The position numbers and the translations under genes were made by a program. The notes under the pieces are model-generated. The model was given only the letters and a program-made list of their open reading frames with translations, was not told the origin of the DNA and did not search any database. Shown here piece after piece: positions 1 through 8,837 of a stretch of 64,000 nucleotides of DNA. This DNA is from Arachnia propionica (GTDB lineage Bacteria; Actinomycetota; Actinomycetes; Propionibacteriales; Propionibacteriaceae), in contig NZ_RQYT01000008.1 of NCBI RefSeq assembly GCF_003932785.1, forward strand, positions 1-64,000, in the 5' to 3' direction. Position 1 is the stretch's first letter; the number at the start of each line of letters is the position of its first letter.

Positions 1-1015
1 CGGGGTGCTCCTCGCCGCAGCGGCCGCCGTCGCCACCCTGCTGCGGCGACGTTTCCCGATCCCGTGCTTCGTCGTCGCCCTGACCGCCACCCTCCTGGCC
101 GGGGTGCTGTGGCTGTCCTCCGATGTCGGGGTGCTGTTCGGCCTGTGCTTCGCGGCGGTGGCCGAGCGTCGAGGCCAACGCAGCATGTCACGTTGGGTCG
201 TCGCCGGATGCGTCGCGGGGCTGCTGCTGTGCGTGGCACAGACCATCCACATGCTCCAGGCGCCGCACCGCTTCCCGGCCTGGACCGTGCGCTGGGGGGA
301 TGTGTATCTGTGGTTCGCCTCCGACGACCTCATGCTCGCGGTCCTGGTGCTGGTTGGCTCGTGGGAACTGGGGGTGAGGTCACGTTCCTTGGCGGAGCAG
401 GCCGCACGTGAGGCGGAGCTGGCGGAGCGGTTGCGGATCAGGCGGGAGATCCACGACGTGCTGTCCCACTCGCTCAGCACCATCGGGGTGCGGGCCGGGG
501 TCGCGGTGCAGGTGGATGGTCAGTCCGAGGAGGCGCTGCTGGGTCTGCTCGGGGAGATCGAGCAGGATTCCCGGGAGGGATTGAGGCAGCTTCGGGAGAT
601 TCTGGATGCCGACGGCGCCGCTGCCGCTGGCACGTTGGGGCCAGCGCTCGAGCAGGCGATGGGTCGGGTGAGGGCAACGGGTGTGGCAGTCGTCCTCGAG
701 GACGAGGACGAGGTGGCCGAGCAACTGCTGCCGAACGCCGTCCTCCTCACCGTGCAGCGGCTCATCCAGGAGGCCCTGACCAATGTCGTGCGCCATGCCC
801 GCGCCCGGTGCTGCTTGGTTGCCCTGGAGCAGGTGCCGGAGGGGATCAGCATTCGGGTCGTCGATGATGGCGACGGTGTGACGGAGCTGCGGCCGGGGCA
901 TGGCATCACGGGGATTCGGGAGCGCGTCGAGCAGTGCGGCGGGAGGGTGAGCTTCGGCAACGCTGGGTCGGGGTTCCAGGTGGTGGCCCACATCCCGACG
1001 AGGAGGCAGGGATGA
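1..1015 (+). CDS. Sensor histidine kinase, NarL/DesK type (5' end cut by the window)
   Basis: Sensor kinase that autophosphorylates and passes phosphate to the response regulator encoded next. The reading frame is open to the left edge, so the true start may lie outside; a GTG at 5 is the first in-window start. From that GTG, hydrophobic segments fill about residues 5-120 (membrane sensor region), followed by a HisKA_3 dimerisation helix with REIHDVLSHSL (phospho-acceptor His about 150). A HATPase_c domain follows with N-box QEALTNVVRHA, DDGDG and GHGITGIRER. The stop overlaps the regulator's start (ATGA), so the two are translationally coupled. The signal sensed is not visible. Confidence 0.9.
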   Translation, partial: GVLLAAAAAVATLLRRRFPIPCFVVALTATLLAGVLWLSSDVGVLFGLCFAAVAERRGQRSMSRWVVAGCVAGLLLCVAQTIHMLQAPHRFPAWTVRWGDVYLWFASDDLMLAVLVLVGSWELGVRSRSLAEQAAREAELAERLRIRREIHDVLSHSLSTIGVRAGVAVQVDGQSEEALLGLLGEIEQDSREGLRQLREILDADGAAAAGTLGPALEQAMGRVRATGVAVVLEDEDEVAEQLLPNAVLLTVQRLIQEALTNVVRHARARCCLVALEQVPEGISIRVVDDGDGVTELRPGHGITGIRERVEQCGGRVSFGNAGSGFQVVAHIPTRRQG

Positions 1016-1656
1016 GCCTGAGGATTCGGGTCGGGCTGGTGGATGATGAGGCGGCCCTGCGCGGGGCGATGCGGATGCTGGTGGACAGCGATCCCGGCAT
1101 GGTGGTCGTCGGGGAGGCCGCTGACGGTGCAGCCGCCCTGGTGCTGGCGCGGGAGGAACGGCCGGATGTGCTGCTGGTGGATGTGCAGATGCCGGGCATG
1201 GACGGCCTGGAGGTGGCCCGCCGGCTGGAGGCCCTGCCGCAGGGGCCACGGATCATCATGCTCACGGTGTTCGACCTGGATGAGTACGTCCAGGCGGCAC
1301 TCGGGGCCGGGGTGGCGGGGTTCCTGCTGAAGAACAGCCCGCCGGTGGAGATCCTGCATGCCATCCGAGTGGTCCATGCCGGGAATGCGTTGCTCGCCCC
1401 CGAGGTCACACGACGACTCCTCGGTCGGATGGCGCCGCGCGATCCGGCAGCGGCCGAGCGGATCGCCGGGCTGACCCTCCGGGAGCGCGAGGCGCTCCGG
1501 CTCGTCGCGCAGGGCCTGTCCAACAACGAGCTGGCGGCGGGGCTCAACGTCACCCAGGCGACGGCCCGCACCTACGTCGGGCGGCTGCTCGGCAAGCTGG
1601 GGGCCAGGGATCGCGCCCAGCTGGTGGTGATGGCTTACGAGGGCGGGCTGATGTAG
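1012..1656 (+). CDS. LuxR/NarL-family response regulator
   Basis: DNA-binding partner of the upstream kinase. The ATG at 1012 overlaps the kinase stop by 4 bases, and GAGGAGGCAGGG just upstream serves as RBS; a longer frame starting at 934 runs through kinase codons and is less likely. The receiver domain covers residues 4-120 with the acidic pair DD (11-12), phospho-acceptor Asp about 57 in LLVDVQMPGMDG, and Lys in FLLKNSP. A LuxR-type HTH (about 148-205) contains LTLREREALRLVAQGLSNNELA. A good 20-bp palindrome lies 90 bp downstream, in front of the next gene, and may be its target; that link is inference. Confidence 0.92.
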   Translation: MSLRIRVGLVDDEAALRGAMRMLVDSDPGMVVVGEAADGAAALVLAREERPDVLLVDVQMPGMDGLEVARRLEALPQGPRIIMLTVFDLDEYVQAALGAGVAGFLLKNSPPVEILHAIRVVHAGNALLAPEVTRRLLGRMAPRDPAAAERIAGLTLREREALRLVAQGLSNNELAAGLNVTQATARTYVGRLLGKLGARDRAQLVVMAYEGGLM

Positions 1657-1744
1657 TTGCCCCGTTGGTCGAGCAGTCCAGCTCGAGGCCTGGTGGGATC
1701 TCCACTCCGCTCGAGTCCCAGTGCCGTGTGCGGGTACCCGAGCC

Positions 1745-1764
1745 CTGTCATCATCTGACGACAG
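1745..1764. promoter_or_regulatory. 20-bp near-perfect palindrome upstream of the DUF418 gene
   Basis: CTGTCATCATCTGACGACAG is symmetrical at 16 of 20 positions (CTGTCnTCAnnTGAnGACAG). It sits 98 bp before the DUF418 start and downstream of the response-regulator gene, a reasonable place for an operator. The binding protein is unknown; the adjacent LuxR-type regulator is a candidate. Confidence 0.45.
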
Positions 1765-1861
1765 TGGTCGGTTTCTGACAACTGCTTTTGTCGCTCCTCG
1801 AGGACTGTGTGCCTGCGTCGTCGCTGCTGGGATGGATTCCTGACGAAAGGACAGCCAGCCC

Positions 1862-3055
1862 ATGCAGCAGACGACAGCGACGGCCCAGGAGCGGATCAGG
1901 GTTTTGGACGTGCTCCGGGGGATCGCGATCCTCGGCACCCTGGCCAGCAACATCTTCGTCTGGGTGGCGCTGCCCGGGGACGACGTCCTGTTCGCCGAGA
2001 ACGTGGAGATGGTCACGGTGGACCCGCTGCGGGCGGTGCTGAGGCAGCTCAGCAATGGGAAGTTCCTGGCCCTGCTCACCTTGATGTTCGGGATGGGGCT
2101 GTTGATCCAGCACGACTCGGCGCGAAGTCGCGGCAGGCGCTGGCCCCAGGTCTACATCTGGCGCGGGGTGTTGCTGTTCCTGGACGGGGTGCTCCATTAC
2201 GTGCTGGTCTTCCAGTTCGACGTGCTGATGTCCTACTCGCTGACCGGCGTGATCGTCGCCTACCTGCTGCTGACCAGCCCGCGAACCCAGCGTGTGGTGT
2301 GGGTCGTGGCGACCTCCATCCATCTGGCCATCGTCGTGACCTATGACTTCCTGAACTACTTCCGCCGGGACATCATCGAGGCGATCTTCGGATCCGAGGA
2401 GGATGCGGGGAGGGACGTCCCGGCCACCTGGTGGGACGGGGTGGTGGAGCGGGCCACGAATCTGCTCTACAACCGCATGGAGGCGTTGATGATTCTTCCG
2501 ATGACCTTCGCGACCTTCCTGCTCGGGGCGTACCTGCTCCGACGTGGCCTGTTCCGCCCGGAGGGGGCCAGGATGAGGCGTTGGCTCATGTGGATCGGGG
2601 CCGTGGTGTTCGCCCTCGATCTGTTCCTGACGGTGGCCCCCGTCGTCACCCCGCTGCCCTTCGCCCCGCAGCTGAGCCACCGCTACCTGCTGCCGGTGTT
2701 CGTGGCTTTGGGGATCGCGGCTGCCGCAGGGCAGTTCTACCTGACCCGGGAACCGGGCTGGGCGGGTCGTCGCCTGGAGGACGTGGGGCGGATGGCGCTC
2801 AGCTGTTACGTGGGCCAGAACGTGGTGTGCATGTTCCTGTTCAGCGACTGGGCGCTCAACCTCGACGGCCGGTTCCCGGCCTCCTTCGGGGCGGGAACCA
2901 TCGTGTCCTGCTTCCTGCTGGTGGCCCTGATCCTGCTGGTCTTCGCCCACCTCTGGCGACGGTTCCTCGGCCAGGGGCCGCTGGAACGACTCTGGGCGGC
3001 GAGCTACCGGGCGGCCATGCGCCTGACGCCGGGATGGAGTGTGTCGAGGTCCTGA
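1862..3055 (+). CDS. DUF418-family membrane protein (YeiB-like)
   Basis: Integral membrane protein of 397 residues. It begins with the family hallmark RIRVLDVLRGIAILGTLASN (residues 11-30) and has about eight to nine hydrophobic helices; the C-terminal half matches DUF418 (ISCYVGQN-like stretch SCYVGQNVVCMFLF near residues 316-329). The family belongs to the acyltransferase-3/heparan-acetyltransferase-like membrane proteins, and its substrate is unknown. The start is supported by AAAGGA about 10 bases upstream. It follows the two-component pair with 205 bp between, so it could be that system's target, possibly in cell-envelope stress; that is inference. Confidence 0.85.
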   Translation: MQQTTATAQERIRVLDVLRGIAILGTLASNIFVWVALPGDDVLFAENVEMVTVDPLRAVLRQLSNGKFLALLTLMFGMGLLIQHDSARSRGRRWPQVYIWRGVLLFLDGVLHYVLVFQFDVLMSYSLTGVIVAYLLLTSPRTQRVVWVVATSIHLAIVVTYDFLNYFRRDIIEAIFGSEEDAGRDVPATWWDGVVERATNLLYNRMEALMILPMTFATFLLGAYLLRRGLFRPEGARMRRWLMWIGAVVFALDLFLTVAPVVTPLPFAPQLSHRYLLPVFVALGIAAAAGQFYLTREPGWAGRRLEDVGRMALSCYVGQNVVCMFLFSDWALNLDGRFPASFGAGTIVSCFLLVALILLVFAHLWRRFLGQGPLERLWAASYRAAMRLTPGWSVSRS

Positions 3056-3303
3056 GAGGGCACGCGGACAAGCGTGTCCACTGCGGTCGCCCCGGTGACC
3101 CCTGGCAGCGTGGTCCTCCTCGAACGCACCCTCCAGTGTGCTCCTCGTCATCCGGCCTGCCACGCGGCCACCGTATCCCCTACCCGTGCACCCTCCAACA
3201 CCTTGTGGTCCGGGCGGTGTCAGTGCTGAGCGCCTTCCCCACCACGTCACTCGGGCAGAATGGCGATGCGTGCCGTCGATCGCCCGGAGTGAGGTTCCCA
3301 CTG

Positions 3304-4209
3304 ATGCAGGTCCCAGCTGATTTCTCGGCCATGATCCTGGACAGGGAGGGCGAGGCTGCCCGGGAGTGGTTGGAATCCTTGCCGCAGGTCATCGGGGAAC
3401 TGCTCGACCGTTGGCGCCTTCGCCGGACAGGTTCGCCGTGGTGTGGGATGTGCGCCGTCGTCGTGCCGGTTGTTGGTGAGGACGGTCGTCGCTGTGTGTT
3501 GAAGGTGAGCTGGGTTGACGACGAGACCCGGCTCGAACCCGTCGCCCTGCGCGCGTGGGCCGGACGTGGGGCGGTCGCGTTGCTCCGTGCTGACGAGGAA
3601 CTCGGCGCCATGTTGCTGGAGCGGTTGGATGAGCGCCGAGTCCTGCTGGACGTGCCGGTCCAGGAGGCGCTCGACATCGCCGCCGAGCTTCTTCGTGCAC
3701 TGCGTGTTCCTGCGCCCCCTGAGCTCACCGGTATCGGTGACATCGCTGCCCGGTGGGGCGCTGAGTTCCGCAAGGAGTGGCGGCGCCTCGGGCAACCATG
3801 CCCGGAACGGCTCCTGTCCTCGGCTGTCGACCTGTGTGGGGAGCTGGCCGGTTTGGCGTCGGAGTCCTGGCTGCTGCACGGGGATTACCACTACGGCAAC
3901 ATCCTTGGTCGTGGTGACGACACGTGGGTCGTCATCGACCCGAAGCCGCTCAAGGGGGACGCCGCGTACGAGGTGGTTCCGCTGCTTCGCAACCGCTGGA
4001 GCGAGATCCGGGGTGGTGGCGGGACGAGGGTCGCGGTGCGGCGACGGCTGGAACGGTTCGCTGAGGTTGCCGAGCTGGAGTCGTCTGCCGTCATTCGTTG
4101 GTGTCTGGTGCGCAGCATCGGTGACGCGATGTGGTTCCGGGAGCAGGGGTTCGAGGACCGGGCGGAGATCTCGTGGGACATCGCCAGGACGATGTTCGCG
4201 GATCTGTAG
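3304..4209 (+). CDS. Aminoglycoside/hydroxyurea phosphotransferase family (streptomycin 6-kinase-like)
   Basis: Kinase-fold enzyme of 301 residues. Visible motifs are the catalytic loop HGDYHYGN (192-199) and the Mg-binding IDPKPLKGDAAYE (211-223), which match the APH(6)/hydroxyurea kinase family; LKVSW (66-70) supplies the ATP-binding Lys. Members phosphorylate streptomycin-type aminoglycosides, but chromosomal copies in actinobacteria often have no proven drug substrate, so resistance should not be assumed. I chose the ATG at 3304, because the longer open frame reads through non-coding sequence. It appears monocistronic and converges on the gene at 4418. Confidence 0.85.
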   Translation: MQVPADFSAMILDREGEAAREWLESLPQVIGELLDRWRLRRTGSPWCGMCAVVVPVVGEDGRRCVLKVSWVDDETRLEPVALRAWAGRGAVALLRADEELGAMLLERLDERRVLLDVPVQEALDIAAELLRALRVPAPPELTGIGDIAARWGAEFRKEWRRLGQPCPERLLSSAVDLCGELAGLASESWLLHGDYHYGNILGRGDDTWVVIDPKPLKGDAAYEVVPLLRNRWSEIRGGGGTRVAVRRRLERFAEVAELESSAVIRWCLVRSIGDAMWFREQGFEDRAEISWDIARTMFADL

Positions 4210-4417
4210 GTGTTGTTCTCCTCGTGAAGCTGTTCCTGTCAGCGCTGGTGGAACCGAGTTGCGAGACGAGCCTCGGGAGGGGCTCAGCTCTCGGCAGCAG
4301 GAAGGCCCGCTTGACCTCCCGATGCAGTATCAGCCCCGCCGCCGGGTCGGCGATGCTGCGGTTGGGTGAGGCGTCGAGCACGCTCTGCCCCATGGTCGTG
4401 GGTCCTGGTCGCCTGGA

Positions 4418-5407
4418 TCACCCTCGGCGATCCTCAGCCGTGGAAGGGTGGGTTTTTCCCCGCGATTCGTGACCGACGGTGGGGTGGGCGCTGGGCCGCA
4501 GGGCTCGGGAGATGTTGTCCGCCCGGGCCCGCAGGTGTTCTCGGACGAGGAGCGGAGCGAGGAGGCGGGCGAGGGGGCGCATCAGCCAGCCTCGCAGCCC
4601 CCAGCCGCCCTCCCGCTCGGCCTGCCCGAGGGTCAGGACCACGTCGCTGCCCGACTGCTGAGGGGCGACGTCGATCCCCATGCGTTGGCTGACCCGCTTC
4701 CCGTTCCGTACGAAGGCGGTCTCCCAGGTGAGGGAGCGTGATGGCTCCGTCACGCGAAGGGTGTGCTCGGTCCCGGTGTCCGCTTTTCCACGTGGGGAGG
4801 CGTGGACCGTACCGGAGCTGTCGACCTCGGCCCGGGCATGGGTGAGATCGTTCCATTCGAGCCACCGCTTCGGGTCCGACAGCAACGCCCACACCTGCTC
4901 CGGGGGTGCCGCGACGAAACGTCGATAGGTGAACCGGGCCTCCGGTGGGGGCTGTTCTGCGTCGCCGAACTTCAGGCTCTCGGGGTCGAGGTCGAGGGCT
5001 GACAGCACCTCCGAGATGCGCCCGGAGGGTTCCTTCAGCAGGGCCGAGAAGAGGGCGACGTCCGGCCGCGGGGCGGTCGCGGCCCGCTCCAGCATGGGAC
5101 GCACACCGTGCCGGTAGCGGAACTCGCCGCGGCCCGGGTCGTCCGGAATTCTCGGCGCCGTCTCGCTGGGGGGCAGCGTCACCCCGAGCCGGGCGACGCG
5201 CTGCCGATGGGTGGTCTCGCAGGCCTCGCGGGCCGCGTCGAGGGTGACTCCCCGCTGTGCCAGGGCGTGGCTGACCGGTCCGCCGATGCCGACCAACGCC
5301 AGCAGGAGGTGCTCGACGTCGATCTCCGGGTGCCGCCACCGGCGCTGCTCATCCTCGGCCAGGACACTGATCTCCCGGAACCACTTCATGACACGTAGGA
5401 ACTTCAT
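4418..5407 (-). CDS. ClpN-domain / SRPBCC fusion protein
   Basis: Protein of 329 residues with two parts. Residues about 10-130 resemble the double Clp N-terminal repeat that binds adaptors or substrates (HPEIDVEHLLLALVG...VSHALAQRGV). Residues about 155-300 form an SRPBCC/START-like ligand-binding fold (YRRFVAAPPEQVWALLSDPKRW, SLTWETAF). The START-like part suggests binding of a hydrophobic ligand. The start overlaps the stop of the upstream HTH gene (ATGA at 5404-5407), so the two are co-translated. This pairing suggests the fusion senses a ligand or modulates the HTH protein; that is inference. Confidence 0.75.
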   Translation of the reverse strand: MKFLRVMKWFREISVLAEDEQRRWRHPEIDVEHLLLALVGIGGPVSHALAQRGVTLDAAREACETTHRQRVARLGVTLPPSETAPRIPDDPGRGEFRYRHGVRPMLERAATAPRPDVALFSALLKEPSGRISEVLSALDLDPESLKFGDAEQPPPEARFTYRRFVAAPPEQVWALLSDPKRWLEWNDLTHARAEVDSSGTVHASPRGKADTGTEHTLRVTEPSRSLTWETAFVRNGKRVSQRMGIDVAPQQSGSDVVLTLGQAEREGGWGLRGWLMRPLARLLAPLLVREHLRARADNISRALRPSAHPTVGHESRGKTHPSTAEDRRG

Positions 5408-5652
5408 GCGCGTCGCCTCCTCGGGACGGTGATCGACGGGTCGATCCGCTTGTTGTACTTCTTGTGGACGGCTTGGCGGCTGACCCCGAGCAGGTCGCCG
5501 ATCTGGGCCCAGCTGAGCCCGGCACGCAGGGCCGCCTCGACCTGTTGGAACTCCAGCGACTCGACGAGCAGGCGCAGGGAGGCCACGGCCCGGAGTCCCT
5601 CCTCGGGGTGGGCGGTGTCGCTCGCAGCGCCAGTCAGCTCGTTCGACTCCAT
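5404..5652 (-). CDS. Small HTH transcriptional regulator
   Basis: Regulator of 82 residues with a helix-turn-helix at the centre (ALRAGLSWAQIGDLLGVSRQAVHKKY), the usual partner of SRPBCC or ClpN-like proteins in actinobacteria. A TTG start at 5661 is possible but would lie inside the operator; I chose the ATG at 5652. Two CAAC-N4-GTTG palindromes lie immediately upstream, which suggests autoregulation and control of the divergent 819-residue gene. The basic C-terminal tail (PRRRRA) probably aids DNA binding. Confidence 0.78.
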   Translation of the reverse strand: MESNELTGAASDTAHPEEGLRAVASLRLLVESLEFQQVEAALRAGLSWAQIGDLLGVSRQAVHKKYNKRIDPSITVPRRRRA

Positions 5653-5658
5653 GGCTGT

Positions 5659-5697
5659 CAACTTACGTTGCTAAGCGGTGATTGTCAACCTTGGTTG
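5659..5697. promoter_or_regulatory. Twin palindromic operators CAAC-N4-GTTG
   Basis: Two copies of a similar site, TGTCAACTTACGTTGCTAAG (core 5659-5670) and TGTCAACCTTGGTTGCTTGG (core 5686-5697), each with a CAAC-N4-GTTG dyad. Their centres are 27 bp apart, in the divergent intergenic region between the small HTH gene and the giant helical-protein gene. The likely binder is the HTH protein itself. Confidence 0.6.
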
Positions 5698-5739
5698 CTT
5701 GGCTATGCTTCGAGGGAGCATGCAACACACGGAGTTTCG

Positions 5740-8199
5740 ATGACAACCGCAGCGACGTGGACCCCGGAGCAGTTCCGCCTCCTCGGCGACGACGTGGGGA
5801 GGGTTCTCCAAGGCCTCCGCGAGCTCTCCGACGACGACCGCCGGGCCGCGGCCAAGGGGCTCAGTAAGGCGCTGCCGAGTCTCCTCGGTGAGCTGCCTCC
5901 CGCCGTGCTCATGGTGCTGGCCGCCGACCTCGGGGCGAGCCCGGCCCAGGTCGTCAGGATCATCCGTGAGGGGCTGCTCGGGTACCTCATGGACGACCCC
6001 GAGCACTGGCGGTTCGTCCTGGAACGGTTCACCGCCCGGGGCCCCGACTGGGCGCGAGGTCTGGAGGGGAGGCTGCCGCGTCGTGACGTCGACTGGTTCC
6101 ACGTCCTGCTGCTCGACGAGCTGATCCTCGCCCACGACCTGCCCCTGCCGAGCCATCCCGGGTTCTGGCAGGAATGGCACTTCGGCGACGTGACCCCGAA
6201 ACCCGGCCGACGCTGGCAGGAACACTTCATCGCGGCCTGTGCCGTGCCGGATGGGCTCGGTTGGCGAGACGCCGACGCCTCCGGGTTCCTCTCCCGGCTG
6301 CGGGAGGGCATGGCGGCGCTCCGTGCCGCGGAACCAGTCGACGACGAGGCGCTGCTGCGGGCGCTGATCGAGGTCATCGCTCGCGGGGACGCGCGTGGTC
6401 CGCAGCGCACGGCACTCATCTGGGCGGAGGGGCTGGGGCTCCTGCCGCTGCTGTGGGGGCGGCCCGACCTGTGGCTGCCCGCCCTGCCCGGTGCCGACGT
6501 GGCGATCATCGCCCGTGTCGTCGAGCAGCTGCCCCAGCTCGACCTCGACGACGTCCAGCTCGGCGCGCTGGCTGCCGAGGTGCTGGCCCGGCCGCAGAAA
6601 CCTCCGAAGCGGGCCGTGATCAAGGCGCTTGATCGGGTGGGGGCGCCGTCGGCCGAGCTGCTGGAGGTGGTTGCGGCCGCCGCCCACGACGCGGACTCCA
6701 CCGTGGCCAGCCGGGCGGCGAAGCTGTTGGAGCGCTGGAGCCATGCCGCGACGGCGAGGCTCGGGCTGTGGCGGGAGCCGACGGGGGTCGTCGGGATGGC
6801 ACCGGTGGTTCCGCTCGGGGAGCCGGAGCTGTGGGCCGAGCTGAAGGACCTCCTCGCCGAACCCCGCGAGGACGATCCGCTCCGCCACGAGCAGCTCCTG
6901 GCCGGGCTCGTCGCCATCGGCTGGGAGCAGGGACGCGAGGCGGTGTGGGCCCGGTTGGGGGAACTCCTCGAGACGGCATCCGAGCAGGTGCAGGACCAGG
7001 AGCTGCGGTGGCCAATCCTGAATGACCGCCACGGCGCGTCGAACTTCGACGACGATCCCGACGGTGAGGGCTGCCGACAGGAGTGCTGCCACCCCAGCAT
7101 CCTGGCCGACCAGCTCGCCAGCGTCCGCCACGAGGTCCAAACCGGCGAGTTCCGGATGTGGGTGGAGCGGGCTCCGCTCACTGAGTTCGTGGGCTGGCGC
7201 GCCCGTGAGGCGTTGGAGGCGATCGGGGAGGTTCCCTGTCTGTTGTCCACACCGACCCACGCCGGGAACCGGGTGGTGTGGGAGGAGTTCCGGCGACGGG
7301 TGGCGCGATTCGTCGAGGTCGGGCGACCACTGCTGGCGACCGACCTCCTCGTTGCCCTCGCCCGGATCGACGGTGCCGGCGATTGGGCCGAGCTTCCGCA
7401 GGCCTCGGTGGGGGAGGCGGGCCTCCCTCTGAAGGAAGTGCTGGCGGTGTGGCAGCACCCGGTGGCTCCCGCGCAGCTGGGATTCAGGGAGGCCGTGCTG
7501 GGGGTGCAGGGCTTCGAGCTCGAGGGTGAGGAGCCGAGGGTCGCGGAGCTGGTGGGCAACGGCAGCTCGTGGAGCCGCCGGTTCCGCCCCCGGCCCGGGG
7601 AGCGCGGGGAGCATGCCGCGGTGATGGGCTTCCTGCCCGCCCACCCCTCGCGCCCGGCCGCTGAGGTGCTGACCCGGCTCCCCGACGTCGGGGCCGCGAC
7701 GACCACCTCGCACCTGGAACTGCTGCTCGGCTCGGCATTCCGGTGCGGGCCGGTGGCGGCCCTGGCTGTCGTGGCCGCCGTCGATCACGTGACCCCGGCC
7801 CACCGGGACCGGATCGCCGGGGCCCTGTGTGCCGCCTGGGACGAGGGGCGGCTTGCCCCGGAAGATCTTGCGGAGCCGTGGCGGTGCGGTTGGGTCGACG
7901 AGCTGCGCCTGGGCTCTCATCAGCGTCAGGTGGCCCTGCTCGTCGCACTGGCGGAGGCGACGGGGTTGGCGCTGGCCTGGCCTGCCCTGGTGGCGCTGGT
8001 GGAGAGCGTCGCCGCCCAGGAACGTCCGCCGAGCGGCGCCGGGCTGATCCTCGAGACGTTGCTGCGCTTCCTCCCGGAGGTGCCGACGAAGGTGCGGGTC
8101 GAGCTGCCGCACGTCGTCGCGCTGGCATCCCGCAAGGGCAGCTCGAAGGCGGTGAAGGTCGCCCGACTCATCGTGACCGCCCTGGGGGAGCGTGAGTGA
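5740..8199 (+). CDS. Large helical-repeat protein of unknown function
   Basis: Protein of 819 residues that I do not recognise as a named family. It is rich in Leu, Ala, Glu and Trp, mostly helical, with HEAT-like stretches (residues about 240-330, AAAHDADSTVASRAAKLLERW). There is no signal peptide, membrane helix or nucleotide motif. The ATG at 5740 has GGAG 6 bases upstream; the frame is open further left but crosses the operator region. It is divergent from the small HTH gene, with a shared promoter region carrying twin operators. A degraded copy of its 3' end occurs at 9821-9950, so the locus has been duplicated. Confidence 0.7.
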   Translation: MTTAATWTPEQFRLLGDDVGRVLQGLRELSDDDRRAAAKGLSKALPSLLGELPPAVLMVLAADLGASPAQVVRIIREGLLGYLMDDPEHWRFVLERFTARGPDWARGLEGRLPRRDVDWFHVLLLDELILAHDLPLPSHPGFWQEWHFGDVTPKPGRRWQEHFIAACAVPDGLGWRDADASGFLSRLREGMAALRAAEPVDDEALLRALIEVIARGDARGPQRTALIWAEGLGLLPLLWGRPDLWLPALPGADVAIIARVVEQLPQLDLDDVQLGALAAEVLARPQKPPKRAVIKALDRVGAPSAELLEVVAAAAHDADSTVASRAAKLLERWSHAATARLGLWREPTGVVGMAPVVPLGEPELWAELKDLLAEPREDDPLRHEQLLAGLVAIGWEQGREAVWARLGELLETASEQVQDQELRWPILNDRHGASNFDDDPDGEGCRQECCHPSILADQLASVRHEVQTGEFRMWVERAPLTEFVGWRAREALEAIGEVPCLLSTPTHAGNRVVWEEFRRRVARFVEVGRPLLATDLLVALARIDGAGDWAELPQASVGEAGLPLKEVLAVWQHPVAPAQLGFREAVLGVQGFELEGEEPRVAELVGNGSSWSRRFRPRPGERGEHAAVMGFLPAHPSRPAAEVLTRLPDVGAATTTSHLELLLGSAFRCGPVAALAVVAAVDHVTPAHRDRIAGALCAAWDEGRLAPEDLAEPWRCGWVDELRLGSHQRQVALLVALAEATGLALAWPALVALVESVAAQERPPSGAGLILETLLRFLPEVPTKVRVELPHVVALASRKGSSKAVKVARLIVTALGERE

Positions 8200-8288
8200 G
8201 GTTCGAATCTCAGGTAAGGGTGGAACGAAACGTGAGCAGGTAGTACTATCTGTATACGTTAAGTCTCGCGAGGGAGGGAGAGGAATCC

Positions 8289-8837
8289 GTGACGACTCCA
8301 TCGACTGCTGCTGAGGCTGGCCTGTCCCGCAGCGCCCTGTACCGCGCTGCCAAGGCGGGTGAATATGTCCGGATCGCGCGCGGAATCTATCTCCCGGCTG
8401 ATGCTGCTGTGGACTGGGAACTCGTCGAGGCGGTCGTGCGGCGTCCGCAGGCGACAGTGTGTCTCACATCTGCGCTCGTCCATCACGAACTCAGTGATGT
8501 CTTGCCTGACAGCCTCGATGTGGCGATCCCTCGCGGTGCTCGGGTCCCGGCAACCGATGCGGCCATCGACTGGCATCTCTTTGATGCGGACAGTTACGCC
8601 GTGGGGCGGGTGGACATGGCGATTCCGGGAAGTGATCTGTCGATAGGTATCTATACCCCGGAACGGTGCATCGTCGACTGCTTTCGGCTGCGTGGGCAGG
8701 TAGGGTACGAGTCAGGGCGAGAGGCACTCAAGGAATGGTTGCGGCGTGGTGGCCGACCGGCGGCTCTGATGGATATCGCTGAGCAGTTGCCGCGAGCAAG
8801 AACTCCTGTTCTACGGGCGTTGGAGGTATTGACATGA
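8289..8837 (+). CDS. abiEi: AbiEi-family antitoxin of a type IV toxin-antitoxin system
   Basis: Antitoxin of 182 residues. It begins with a winged HTH (GLSRSALYRAAKAGEYVRIARGIYLP, residues 11-36), then an AbiEi C-terminal domain (TVCLTSALVHHELSDVLP). AbiEi proteins repress their own promoter and counteract the nucleotidyltransferase toxin indirectly. The start is a GTG preceded by GGAGGGAGAGGA. The stop overlaps the toxin start (ATGA at 8834-8837), the normal arrangement for this pair. The locus sits between the giant helical gene and a decayed copy of its 3' end, so the module was probably inserted together with a duplication. Confidence 0.9.
   Translation: MTTPSTAAEAGLSRSALYRAAKAGEYVRIARGIYLPADAAVDWELVEAVVRRPQATVCLTSALVHHELSDVLPDSLDVAIPRGARVPATDAAIDWHLFDADSYAVGRVDMAIPGSDLSIGIYTPERCIVDCFRLRGQVGYESGREALKEWLRRGGRPAALMDIAEQLPRARTPVLRALEVLT

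Noticed and set aside
520-2079. Long open frames antisense to the kinase, regulator and other GC-rich genes
   Set aside because: They are shadows of third-position GC bias, cross gene boundaries, lack RBS and encode Pro/Arg/Ala-rich chains without domains.
3304-4209. Streptomycin resistance gene
   Set aside because: Only family-level similarity is visible; no mobile context or resistance evidence, so I kept a family name.
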